Positions 14,959-22,974 of a stretch of DNA of 23,076 nt are shown piece by piece. The notes under the pieces were generated by a model. That model saw only the letters and a list, made by a program, of their open reading frames with translations, was not told the origin of the DNA and did no database searches. The stretch covers positions 1 through 23,076 of the forward strand of contig JAAUOI010000011.1 in assembly GCA_012036375.1 (NCBI GenBank). The letters run 5' to 3'. Position 1 is the stretch's first letter. Every line of letters starts with the position of its first letter. This DNA comes from Allobrachymonas sp. Lineage in GTDB: Bacteria > Pseudomonadota > Gammaproteobacteria > Burkholderiales > Burkholderiaceae_C. A program made the position numbers and the translations under genes.

Positions 14959-17156
14959 ATGCATCGAATTTTGGTGGTGGACGATGAAGAAGCGATCCGT
15001 AAAAATATTGAACGCCTATTGAGCCTAGAGGGCTATGAAGTCGCTACCGCGCCCAATGGTCAGCATGGCTTAGTAATCGCACGCTCGATGCTGCCTGATA
15101 TTGTGATCACCGACATCAACATGCCAGCTATGGACGGCTTTGCCATGTTAGATGCCTTACGGCACCACCCCGAACTAGAGCGTTGCATCGTCATCATGCT
15201 GACGGCCGCAGATGAGCGCGATAGCATGCGTCGGGGTATGCGTTTAGGTGCGGACGATTATTTGACCAAACCCTTTCGCCGCGAGGAGCTGCTTGACAGC
15301 ATCCACTCGCAGCTCAAAAAACTTGATCGTCACAACCGCGACAAGGAGCATGCGGTTGCTCGCGCCACAGCTTTGTCAGAAGAAAAAACACGCGAGTTTT
15401 CCGTGAGCAATTTGCGGCCTCAAGTTACCCTAATTCAGATTTTCCGAACTTCGGCATCCCCAGCTTAGGCAATTCCTCATCGGGTTTCAATGTGATGCAC
15501 TCAGCAGCCACAGAGCCGGCTCAAATCATCACGGCAACAGTGATGTTTGCAGATATTCGCAATTTCACAACGATGGCCGAACGCCTGAGTGCCGCAGAAT
15601 TGGCCACAATGTTGGGACGCTATTTCGAGTTAGCTTGCCGACCCGTGGTGGCTTTTGGTGGTAGTCATCTGAAGATGCTTGGTGATGGACTTCTGGCTTT
15701 GTTTGAAGACAAAGCTTCCGATTGGGATCAAGAGCTTTCGCATGCACAGAGAGCACTTGCCGCTGCTTTTGGCATCCAGGAAGCTTTAGGTAGCTTTAGG
15801 CAATGGATGGACAAGCAATATGGCCAACGAGGGTTGCCTGAATTCAATGTGGGCGTTGGTCTGCACAGCGGCGAAGTCACATTAAGCCGATTGGGCGGCG
15901 CTGATTCACCCGAAGTCACTGCTCTCGGCGATTGCGTCAACATCGCTTCACGCCTGCAAGCTGTAGGCAAAGAATTGGGCTGGCCAACGGTCGCAAGTAT
16001 GGATACCGCACAACTGGCAGGTGCGAGCCTCATGATTGGCGCTCAAGAAACGGTGAGTCTGCGTGGACGCGAAAAGCCTGTGGCGGCCTGCGAAGTGCTC
16101 AAACTTAACGCGATTCCATCTCTCTCGCAAACGCATGCGCCCCAGCATGCGCCCTCTGCCGCCTTGCAAACCGCCGCCCAAGAAAACTCAAAAATGACGG
16201 CACGCGCAGCCAAAGATGCACTCAAAGAATCCTTATGGAGCTTGCAATCAGGCAGCTTCCAATCCATGCAACAAAGCTTTCGTGGCTATCAAATCGTTCG
16301 CAAATTGGGCGAGGGAGGAATGAGTGATGTGTATTTAGCTTATTCCAACGCACAGAAAGCAGAAGTGGTTCTCAAAGTGCTGCGCACCTCTCTGTCCAAT
16401 GACGCAGAAATGCTGCGCCGCTTCATCCAAGAATATGCAGTACTGGCGAATTTGAACCATCACCATGTCTCTCGCATTTACGACCAAGGCTTTACCGACG
16501 ACTATGCCTACATCGCTATGGAATATCTATCGGGCGGCACTCTTAAAGCCGAAATTCGCGCTAGGCATGTTGCAGGCAATTCATTTTATGGAGAGCCATC
16601 ACTAGTGCATGGTCGGGTGATTGATTTGTTACGCCAAATAGTCAGCGCACTCGATGCTATCCATCGCCTTGGCTTGGTGTATCGCGATTTAAAGCCAGAC
16701 AACCTCATGTTCCGAAGCCAAGGGGGCGAATTGGTCCTCGTAGATTTCGGCATTGTGAAGAATATTGGCGAACACACGGGTGCTCTGCTGTCGGAAAACT
16801 TGGTGAGCACGGAACATGGACAAGTGATCGGAACGCCGTATTACGTAAGCCCTGAGCAGGCCACCGGTAAGGAGGTCACGCATCGCAGCGATTTTTACAG
16901 CCTAGGTGTGATGCTGTATGAAATGCTCACAGGTACACGACCGTTCCGCGGTGACTCACTCAACGAATTACTTGCCAGACACCTGCATGCTGAGATTCCT
17001 CGTCTGCCTCCTGAGCATGCCGTTTTCCAAATGCTGCTGGACAGTCTCATGGCTAAGCAAGCTATTGACCGCCCCGCCGATGCAGCGGGGATCTGGCGCG
17101 GGCTTGACATCCTGGCGCAAAAAGTGGGCTACATGCCCAATGCGCGAATTCATTAG
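14959..17156 (+). CDS. Receiver - class III nucleotide cyclase - Ser/Thr protein kinase fusion (frameshifted)
   Basis: Multidomain signal transducer of about 732 residues once one base is restored. The N-terminal receiver has acidic DDEE, phospho-acceptor D52 (VITDINMP), T82 and K104 (LTKPF). Next is a class III cyclase: metal ligands D199 (MFADIRNF) and D243 (MLGDG), Lys239 at the adenine-selecting position, Thr321 where classic enzymes have Asp, and N328/R332 (VNIASR). A polar linker (about 395-440) leads to a Hanks-type kinase: GEGGMSDVY, K473 (VVLKVL), YRDLKPDN (D577), VDFG (D596), GTPYYVSPEQ. No membrane segment is seen. The frame breaks at the T4 run 15397-15400; one more T joins EEKTREF to FREQFAASS. 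Without it the receiver stops at 15468 and the second part would need GTG 15492 or ATG 15495, which lack a binding site. It is divergent from the PAS kinase. Confidence 0.88.
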
Positions 17157-17187
17157 GCAGTATGGCGGCTCAGTGTAGAAGCACAGG

Positions 17188-19059
17188 TCAAGGCCGCTCA
17201 ATCCTAGGCAAGCAATCTCTCATGACTTTGAGCAGCTCGGCGATTTTGACGGGCTTGTGCAGCAATCTGGTGGTAACTTCGCTTGGTGCTTGTGCACGCA
17301 AACGCGCCATACTGGCAAGCTCGGCCACCGCGCCGTCACCGGTGAGCACAATCGCTGGTAGTTTTTCAAACTGCGGCAGTTGTCGCACGGCTTCAATCAA
17401 TTGAGCCCCATTGCCTTGATCGCCCATGCGGAAATCAGTGAGCAGTAAATGGCAGGTATTGCCCGCAAGCAACCAAGCCATTGCCTCATGGGAGCTTTGA
17501 CAAGCCTGAACTTCCCAGCCATTCATGCGCAGCAAACTACTGGTTAGTCGTAGCAAACTACTATCGTTTTCTACATAAAGTAAATTCAGGCGACCAGTTG
17601 TCTTAGCCTCAGCCGCGACTACTCGATCGTGATGATGGAGGTTCGACGGCATGATGACCGGCAATAACTTTTCAGTGCGCACAGTGCACTCAAGCTTGAT
17701 CCAGAACGTGCTCCCTCGTCCTAGCGCAGATTGCATACCCAAGGTTTGCCCACCCAAAGCAGCCAATCTTTTGACTATGGCCAAACCTAAGCCCAAGCCT
17801 TGCGTGTGATCCTTACTTTGATGAACTTGATAAAACTCATCAAAAATTCTCGACTGCTCAGTAAACTCGATGCCAGCGCCGCCATCTCGCACCTCAATGC
17901 GTTGCCGTTGATGCCGCCAGCCCACCCAAACAGCGGCGCCTTGGGGCGTATGCTTGATCGCATTACCCAGTAAATTCGCCACCATTCTCTCTAGCGCCAA
18001 AGGATCAGCCCAAACGGCCTGTAAAGACGAGCCAAAGCGCAGGCGCACGCCCTTGTTTCGCGCCAACATTTCAAACCGCGCTTGCAAACGCGCAAACAAT
18101 TCATTCAAGGCCACTGCACGAGGCTGCAATTGCACGCTGCCTGCTTGCAGGCGCGAGACTTCGAGCACTTGCTCAAACAAAGCGTGTAGCGCATCCATGT
18201 TCACATCTAAATCATGAATCACACGCAGACGCTGCGCATCATCGGCGCCAGGGATGCGCAAAGCCTCTAGCAGCATTGACATGGCTTGCAAGGGTTGGCG
18301 CACATCGTGGCTAGTTGCTGCAAAAAATCGAACTTTCGCATCATGTGCAGCTTGGGCTCGTTCGCGCTCGCCCTCAAGCTTTTTCGCCAGTTCGTTGAGC
18401 TGAAATTTTTGATAAATCGATAACTGAAGTCGCTTACTGTACATGCTGCTGTAGCTAAGTACGCCTACAAAATAAAATACGAAAAACCCTGCGATGGCCC
18501 ATTGCGCGGGTTGTCCGCTCACAGCATGCAGCACACCCATCGGGCCAAGCAACACAATTGGATAGCCAATCACCGCAGGCCGGTGAATAAAGTCTGCCAC
18601 CGTCGCGCCCACCAGATAAATCAACACCATCACACTGGCGATCATGGGCGCACCGAGCAAACTTGAATGCGCTACCACCAAAGCAAGCGCACTGATGCAT
18701 GCCACCATACCAAAGCTCATCGCACTGGCTTGGCTCAGTTGCTGCACCGACCAATCCCATTGCCCTGCGGCCTCACGTTGCTTGACATGCTTTTGGTACC
18801 TTGACCAATGCAGCAACATGACGGTTTGCAGGCAAAGCGTCAGCGCGATCACGCCATACAAAGCCAGAAAATTCACAGTGCCGTGGTACACCCAAGCCAC
18901 TATCGGCATCGCTGGATAAGTCACCGCAGCGCCGGTTAATGCGTTGCCAAAAATAATGCGAGCGACTTCTGCTTGGGTTCGCGCATCTTGCCGAACCACA
19001 GGCCACAGATGGTCTTCATCGTGGATGGCATCGATTTTGCTGTCGCCACTTTCAGCCAT
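17188..19059 (-). CDS. Membrane hybrid sensor histidine kinase with C-terminal receiver
   Basis: A 623-residue membrane sensor. About six hydrophobic segments fill the first 200 residues (ALYGVIALTLCLQTVMLL, MIASVMVLIYLVGATVADFI, WAIAGFFVFYFVGVLSY). A short coiled linker leads to H251 in FFAATSHDVRQPLQAMSMLL, the H-box form common to hybrid kinases of this group. The ATPase has ANLLGNAIKHTPQGAAVWVG, DGGAGI and LGLGLAIVKRLA. The receiver has LLYVENDSS, phospho-acceptor Asp in LLLTDFRMG, and Lys in LLHKPVK. It has no output domain. The start ATG 19059 overlaps the smr stop by eight bases (ATGGCTGA), implying translational coupling; an upstream in-frame start (19089) lies deeper inside smr. It converges on the receiver-cyclase-kinase gene with a 31-nt gap. 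The signal sensed is unknown. Confidence 0.92.
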   Translation of the reverse strand: MAESGDSKIDAIHDEDHLWPVVRQDARTQAEVARIIFGNALTGAAVTYPAMPIVAWVYHGTVNFLALYGVIALTLCLQTVMLLHWSRYQKHVKQREAAGQWDWSVQQLSQASAMSFGMVACISALALVVAHSSLLGAPMIASVMVLIYLVGATVADFIHRPAVIGYPIVLLGPMGVLHAVSGQPAQWAIAGFFVFYFVGVLSYSSMYSKRLQLSIYQKFQLNELAKKLEGERERAQAAHDAKVRFFAATSHDVRQPLQAMSMLLEALRIPGADDAQRLRVIHDLDVNMDALHALFEQVLEVSRLQAGSVQLQPRAVALNELFARLQARFEMLARNKGVRLRFGSSLQAVWADPLALERMVANLLGNAIKHTPQGAAVWVGWRHQRQRIEVRDGGAGIEFTEQSRIFDEFYQVHQSKDHTQGLGLGLAIVKRLAALGGQTLGMQSALGRGSTFWIKLECTVRTEKLLPVIMPSNLHHHDRVVAAEAKTTGRLNLLYVENDSSLLRLTSSLLRMNGWEVQACQSSHEAMAWLLAGNTCHLLLTDFRMGDQGNGAQLIEAVRQLPQFEKLPAIVLTGDGAVAELASMARLRAQAPSEVTTRLLHKPVKIAELLKVMRDCLPRIERP

Positions 19060-19735
19060 GGCCGCCCTCCAAGCTACGAGCCAAGCCAAGACGCGCGCTG
19101 CCCCCTTGCAGCAAAACCACCAAGGCCCCAGCGCCGCCCTGCGCTGGCAAGGCTTGCACGAAAGCGATCACTTGATTTTTTTGAATCAACCAACTTTGCA
19201 CTTTCGGCTTAAGCACCGACACTTTACCTGGCGAGCCTAGCCCCTTGCCGTGCACCACGCGCACACAGCGCAACCCCTGCTTGTGGGCTTCACGAATGAA
19301 ATGGCCAAGCAATTGGCGCGCCTCATCGGTGCGCGCATTGTGCAAATCCAAATGGGCTTGAACAGACCAATCGCCTTTACGCAATTTACGCACCACCTCC
19401 AGCCCCACACCCGGGCGACGAAAGCTCAAGGCTTCGTCTGTATCCAGCAAACTGGTGGCATCCCACTCATCACTGAGCGCTTCGCGCAACACGGCTTGCT
19501 CATCGCGCTGGCGCTGCAAGGGAATCGGCGCTGGCAGCTCCACCACCAATCGCACCTTGGGCGGTGGCTGCAATGATTTCACGGGACCCACGGAGCGTGA
19601 AAATAACTCTTTCTCTACCTTGGTTTTTTCAATGGCAGCAAGTCGCTCAGCCTCCATTGCTGCTCGCTCTTTAACCTGCCGCTCAATTTCTTTTTTAACG
19701 ACCCCAAGGTCCGTCAAGCTTTGTATCTTCGTCAA
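19052..19735 (-). CDS. Smr-domain protein (MutS2-type Smr nuclease family)
   Basis: A 227-residue protein with a charged, probably helical N-terminal part (VVKKEIERQVKERAAMEAER) and a C-terminal Smr domain. The Smr motifs are LDLHNARTDEARQLLGHFI and VVHGKGLGS, ending GGAGALVVLL. Smr domains nick or bind nucleic acids; the role of stand-alone proteobacterial copies is not settled. The start is TTG 19735, overlapping the radC stop as TTGA. The N-terminus MTKIQSLTDLGVVKK fits relatives, so TTG is accepted. It sits between radC and a hybrid kinase, overlapping both, which implies one mRNA. Confidence 0.88.
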   Translation of the reverse strand: MTKIQSLTDLGVVKKEIERQVKERAAMEAERLAAIEKTKVEKELFSRSVGPVKSLQPPPKVRLVVELPAPIPLQRQRDEQAVLREALSDEWDATSLLDTDEALSFRRPGVGLEVVRKLRKGDWSVQAHLDLHNARTDEARQLLGHFIREAHKQGLRCVRVVHGKGLGSPGKVSVLKPKVQSWLIQKNQVIAFVQALPAQGGAGALVVLLQGGSARLGLARSLEGGHG

Positions 19736-20406
19736 AACACGCCCTCCGACAGCATCGACAGCGATTGCGATGGACTGACGATCACATGATCCATCACTTG
19801 AATATCTAGCAACGCCAATGCAGCCTTGAGCTTACTCGTCAGACTGTGATCCGCGTGACTGGGCTCAACTTGGCCACTCGGATGGTTGTGCGCCAGCACC
19901 ACGCTGTGCGCTTGCCAATGCAACGCGCGTAGCGCCACTTCGCGCGGATATACACTAGTTTGCGTGAGCGTGCCACGAAAAAGCTCTTCCCACGCAATCA
20001 GGCGCTGATGCGTGTCTAAAAATAAAACGGCAAACACTTCATAAGGTTTGGCACCAATTTGCAGACGTACAAAATCGAGCAGCGCCGAAGGCGTCTGTAG
20101 CACAGGCTTTTCCTGCATTTGCTGCGCCAGCGCCCGGCGTGATAGCTCTAAGACCGCTTGCAGTTCTGCTCGCTTCGCTGGCCCCAAGCCTTTGATGTCT
20201 TTCATCGCCTCGGGACTAGCATGCAGCAAGCCTGCGATGCCGCCGAACTTACTCACGATTTCTTGCGCGAGTGCGATCACATTTTTACCTTGCATGCCGG
20301 TACGCAACAGCAAGGCCAACAATTCGGCATCACTAAGCGCTCTCGCGCCCCGTGCGAGCAACTTCTCACGCGGGCGGGCATCGGGCGGCAAGGTTTTTAG
20401 CAGCAT
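19732..20406 (-). CDS. radC: RadC family JAB-domain protein
   Basis: A 224-residue protein of the RadC/JAMM family. The N-terminal UPF0758 part reads RPREKLLARGARALSDAELL and has a helix-hairpin-helix-like DIKGLGPAKRAELQAV. The C-terminal metal-binding JAMM segment has the motif HNHPSG (LAHNHPSGQVEPSHADHSLT). Despite its name, a repair function for RadC has not held up in E. coli, so its role remains open. It starts at ATG 20406, divergent from slpA, and ends overlapping smr. Confidence 0.95.
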   Translation of the reverse strand: MLLKTLPPDARPREKLLARGARALSDAELLALLLRTGMQGKNVIALAQEIVSKFGGIAGLLHASPEAMKDIKGLGPAKRAELQAVLELSRRALAQQMQEKPVLQTPSALLDFVRLQIGAKPYEVFAVLFLDTHQRLIAWEELFRGTLTQTSVYPREVALRALHWQAHSVVLAHNHPSGQVEPSHADHSLTSKLKAALALLDIQVMDHVIVSPSQSLSMLSEGVF

Positions 20407-20509
20407 GGTCAGCTTGGTAAAACAAGGTTTCTACAATAGGGGGAGTTTACGCAATGAGCCGCCCCTGCCGAAGGCAACACGATCATATTTTGCAGCCCCA
20501 CAAAAGTTT
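20407..20509. promoter_or_regulatory. Divergent region between radC and slpA
   Basis: A 103-nt gap. On the plus strand TACAAT at 20432-20437 is a -10 candidate, followed by GGGGGAG at 20438-20444. That purine run is a strong ribosome-binding match with an ATG at 20454, but the resulting frame (34 codons) overlaps slpA and has no recognisable product. On the minus strand, TTGTTTTACC lies upstream of radC without a clear -10. Confidence 0.35.
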
Positions 20510-20962
20510 ATGCCCCTCGTCCAATCCTCCTCCTTCCTCACCCTTCACTACCGCTTGAGCGGCTCGCAAGGCGACATTGTCAACACCTTTGGCGGCCAAC
20601 CGGCCACTATATCGCTTGGTACAGGGCAATTGTCTGAAGCCGTCGAGCAGCGCTTGCTCGGCTTGGCTGAAGGCACACACACGAGCTTTGATCTGCCCGC
20701 AGGTGCGGCTTTTGGGGAGCGTAATCCTGAAATGCTGCAATGGGTGGCAAAAAAACTGTTGGCGCAGCACGGCGATCCGCTGGAGAAATACGCGGTGGGC
20801 GATGTGGTGCAGTTTCCTTCACCGCAAAGCCAGGGCAGCACAAACCAGTCTTTTGCCGGCGCAGTACGCGAAGTGCAAGCCGACAAGGTATTGTTTGACT
20901 TCAACCATCCGCTGGCAGGACAAGCTGTGAGGTTTGAAGTACAACTGATTGGAGTGTTGTGA
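20510..20962 (+). CDS. slpA: FKBP-type peptidyl-prolyl isomerase, SlpA-like
   Basis: Cytosolic FKBP-fold prolyl isomerase/chaperone of about 150 residues. It begins near SSSFLTLHYRLSG, followed by ISLGTGQLSEAVEQRLLGLA, a flap region with AFGERNPEMLQWV, and the C-terminal VLFDFNHPLAGQAVRFEV, the conserved end of this family. The start ATG 20510 lacks a clear ribosome binding site. The open frame extends far upstream but that part only mirrors radC, so it is excluded. Its stop overlaps the ispH start by one base. The slpA-ispH pair is a familiar proteobacterial arrangement. Confidence 0.93.
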   Translation: MPLVQSSSFLTLHYRLSGSQGDIVNTFGGQPATISLGTGQLSEAVEQRLLGLAEGTHTSFDLPAGAAFGERNPEMLQWVAKKLLAQHGDPLEKYAVGDVVQFPSPQSQGSTNQSFAGAVREVQADKVLFDFNHPLAGQAVRFEVQLIGVL

Positions 20963-21900
20963 TGAGCGTGCAAGAAATATTGTTGGCCGAGCCGCGCGGT
21001 TTTTGTGCAGGTGTAGACCGCGCGATTGAAATTGTGGAAAAGGCGCTCGCTAAATTCGGCCGCCCAATTTACGTGCGCCATGAAATCGTGCACAACACCT
21101 ATGTCGTCAATGATTTAAAGGCCAAGGGTGCTATTTTTATTGAAGAACTTTCCGATGTGCCACCCGGTGCAACGCTAGTGTTCAGTGCGCATGGCGTGAG
21201 CAAGGCAGTTCAGTGCGAGGCCGAGCAGCGCGGCTTTCAGATTTTTGATGCCACTTGTCCACTAGTCACCAAGGTGCATGTCGAGGTTGCAAAACTAGCC
21301 AAAGAAGGTTTTGAGTTCATCATGATTGGCCACAAAGGGCATCCTGAAGTGGAAGGCACGATGGGGCAGCTAACTGAGGGCATTCATCTGGTGGAAGACG
21401 TGCAAGACGTAGCGCATGTTGCGCCCAAACAGACCGAAAAATTGGCTGTCGTAACGCAAACGACACTCAGCGTTGACGATACCGCTGAGATTCACAACGC
21501 CATCCGCGCCCGCTTTCCCAGCATCAAAGAACCCAAACAACAAGACATTTGTTACGCCACGCAAAATCGGCAAGATGCTGTCAAAGTGCTCACGCAGCAA
21601 GTGGATTTGGTGATCGTGGTAGGCAGCCCGACTAGCTCGAACAGCAATCGATTGGCAGAGTTATCGGTCAAACGTGGCGTGCCGGGTTACATGGTAGACA
21701 ACGCCACTGAGCTGCGCGATGAGTGGTTTAGCGGGGTGACGCAGGTAGGCTTAACCGCAGGCGCCTCGGCACCTGAAGTGCTCGTGCAAGATGTGATTGA
21801 ACGCATCAAACAATTGGGCGCTGTGAGTGTGCGCAAAATGAATGGGATTGAAGAAACCGTGAAATTCCCCCTGCCCAAAGGGCTCAGAATTGAAGTGTGA
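20962..21900 (+). CDS. ispH: 4-hydroxy-3-methylbut-2-enyl diphosphate reductase
   Basis: Last enzyme of the methylerythritol-phosphate pathway. This iron-sulfur enzyme reduces HMBPP to isopentenyl and dimethylallyl diphosphate in the cytosol. The 312-residue protein has all three cluster cysteines: C15 in EPRGFCAGVDRA, one in FDATCPLVTK and one in DICYATQNRQ. Substrate-binding parts are present: VRHEIVHN, SAHGVS, GHKGHPEVEGTMGQ, VTQTTLSVDDT and the SPTSSNSNRL loop. The start is ATG 20962, seven bases after GGAG and overlapping the slpA stop (TGATG); an in-frame GTG one codon earlier is unlikely. Confidence 0.98.
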   Translation: MSVQEILLAEPRGFCAGVDRAIEIVEKALAKFGRPIYVRHEIVHNTYVVNDLKAKGAIFIEELSDVPPGATLVFSAHGVSKAVQCEAEQRGFQIFDATCPLVTKVHVEVAKLAKEGFEFIMIGHKGHPEVEGTMGQLTEGIHLVEDVQDVAHVAPKQTEKLAVVTQTTLSVDDTAEIHNAIRARFPSIKEPKQQDICYATQNRQDAVKVLTQQVDLVIVVGSPTSSNSNRLAELSVKRGVPGYMVDNATELRDEWFSGVTQVGLTAGASAPEVLVQDVIERIKQLGAVSVRKMNGIEETVKFPLPKGLRIEV

Positions 21901-21906
21901 CAGCGC

Positions 21907-22866
21907 ATGAATCCATCTATTTCACGCTCTGAAATTCATAGCACTTTGCGCAGATTTGATGCTGGCTACCGGCACTTTTTGCACGAAACTCCGTTATTTA
22001 AACTGCCCGGTGCTGCTTTGGGTATCTCATGCAAGGAAATTTGGCTCAAGCTTGAACAATTGCAAACCAGCGGGAGTTTCAAAGCGCGTGGCATGCTCAA
22101 TCGCTTGCTGTCAAATCCCATTCCCAAGAGCGGCGTCATTGTGGCCTCAGGCGGCAATGCAGGCATTGCCACGGCAGCAGCGGCCAAGCTGCTGGGTGTG
22201 CCATGCGAAGTCTTCGTACCCACGATTTCATCTCCCGCCAAGCAAGCTCGACTCAAAGCCTTGGGCGCTACGCTACACGTCACAGGTAGTGCCTATTCAG
22301 AAGCACTCTGCGCTTGCCTTGAGCGTCAACAACATACCGGCGCACTACTCACGCATGCCTACGATCAAAGCGAAGTGGTGGTCGGTGCGGGCACGATTGC
22401 TGCCGAGATTGATACCCAAGCTAATGCAGCACCTGACTCGGTACTGGTCAGCGTAGGCGGAGGAGGTTTGATTGCCGGCATTGCCACTTGGTATGCAGAC
22501 AGCGCTACGCACGTTATCGCGCTTGAGCCGGAGCTTGCGCCTACGCTGCATGCTGCACGCGGGGCTGGCGAGCCGGTGGATGTTCAGGTCAGTAGTGTAG
22601 CCGCAGATGCACTGGGTGCAAAGCGTATTGGCTTCATTGCTTGGAACATCACCCAGCAACATGTCACGCAAAGTTTGCTATTGAGTGATGAGGCAATCAT
22701 GCAGGCGCAGCGCTGGCTTTGGCAACATTTGCAAGTTGCAGCCGAGCCCTCGGCTGCTCTTGGATTAGCGGCTTTGCAATCTGGCGTGTATCAACCGCGC
22801 AGCAATGAAAAAGTTTGCCTTGTGATCTGCGGTGCGAACCTTGATACGAAAGCTTTAGGCCATTAA
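21907..22866 (+). CDS. PLP-dependent threonine/serine dehydratase family protein
   Basis: A 319-residue fold-type II PLP enzyme, probably deaminating L-threonine or L-serine to the 2-oxo acid. The PLP lysine sits in QTSGSFKARGMLN, the cofactor-contacting Asn in VIVASGGNAGIATAAAA, and the phosphate-binding glycine loop is SVGGGGLIAG. A conserved Ser/Ala-rich segment near the end (AAEPSAALGLAAL) also fits. It lacks the ACT-like regulatory domain of biosynthetic IlvA, so it is catabolic-like; serine racemase or hydroxyaspartate dehydratase activity cannot be excluded. It follows ispH by six nt, so it may share its transcript. Confidence 0.88.
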   Translation: MNPSISRSEIHSTLRRFDAGYRHFLHETPLFKLPGAALGISCKEIWLKLEQLQTSGSFKARGMLNRLLSNPIPKSGVIVASGGNAGIATAAAAKLLGVPCEVFVPTISSPAKQARLKALGATLHVTGSAYSEALCACLERQQHTGALLTHAYDQSEVVVGAGTIAAEIDTQANAAPDSVLVSVGGGGLIAGIATWYADSATHVIALEPELAPTLHAARGAGEPVDVQVSSVAADALGAKRIGFIAWNITQQHVTQSLLLSDEAIMQAQRWLWQHLQVAAEPSAALGLAALQSGVYQPRSNEKVCLVICGANLDTKALGH

Positions 22867-22974
22867 GCAAGGCTTCGCGAGCAGGTGATTTCAAGCACGA
22901 ACTGCGTGCAAGCCAAAGTCGTAGTGCAAGACAGCAGCCGATTCACCCTGCCTGAGCCCTACAATACAAGGTTC
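22867..22974. promoter_or_regulatory. Intergenic region with candidate promoter for the ABC transporter gene
   Basis: TACAAT at 22960-22965 is a good -10 match nine bases before the ATG at 22975, so the message would have a leader of only a few bases. The surrounding GAGCC(C/T)TACAATACA is nearly the same as in front of gmk (1777-1791). No -35 is clear. A short hairpin GCACG / CGTGC (22895-22909) lies upstream but has no T-run. Confidence 0.4.

Noticed and set aside
14959..15468. A stand-alone receiver protein followed by a separate cyclase-kinase gene starting at GTG 15492
   Set aside because: There is no ribosome binding site before 15492, and the cyclase frame stays open and protein-like back to 15375, directly continuing the receiver's C-terminal helix after one missing T.
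20048..20509. A long N-terminal extension of the SlpA frame
   Set aside because: This part is antisense to radC and unlike any FKBP protein; family similarity starts only near residue SSSFLTLHY after ATG 20510.
20454..20558. A 34-codon open frame with a strong GGGGGAG binding site before slpA
   Set aside because: The product has no recognisable features and overlaps slpA in another frame. It could be a leader peptide or the true slpA start plus another missing base, but nothing decides this.
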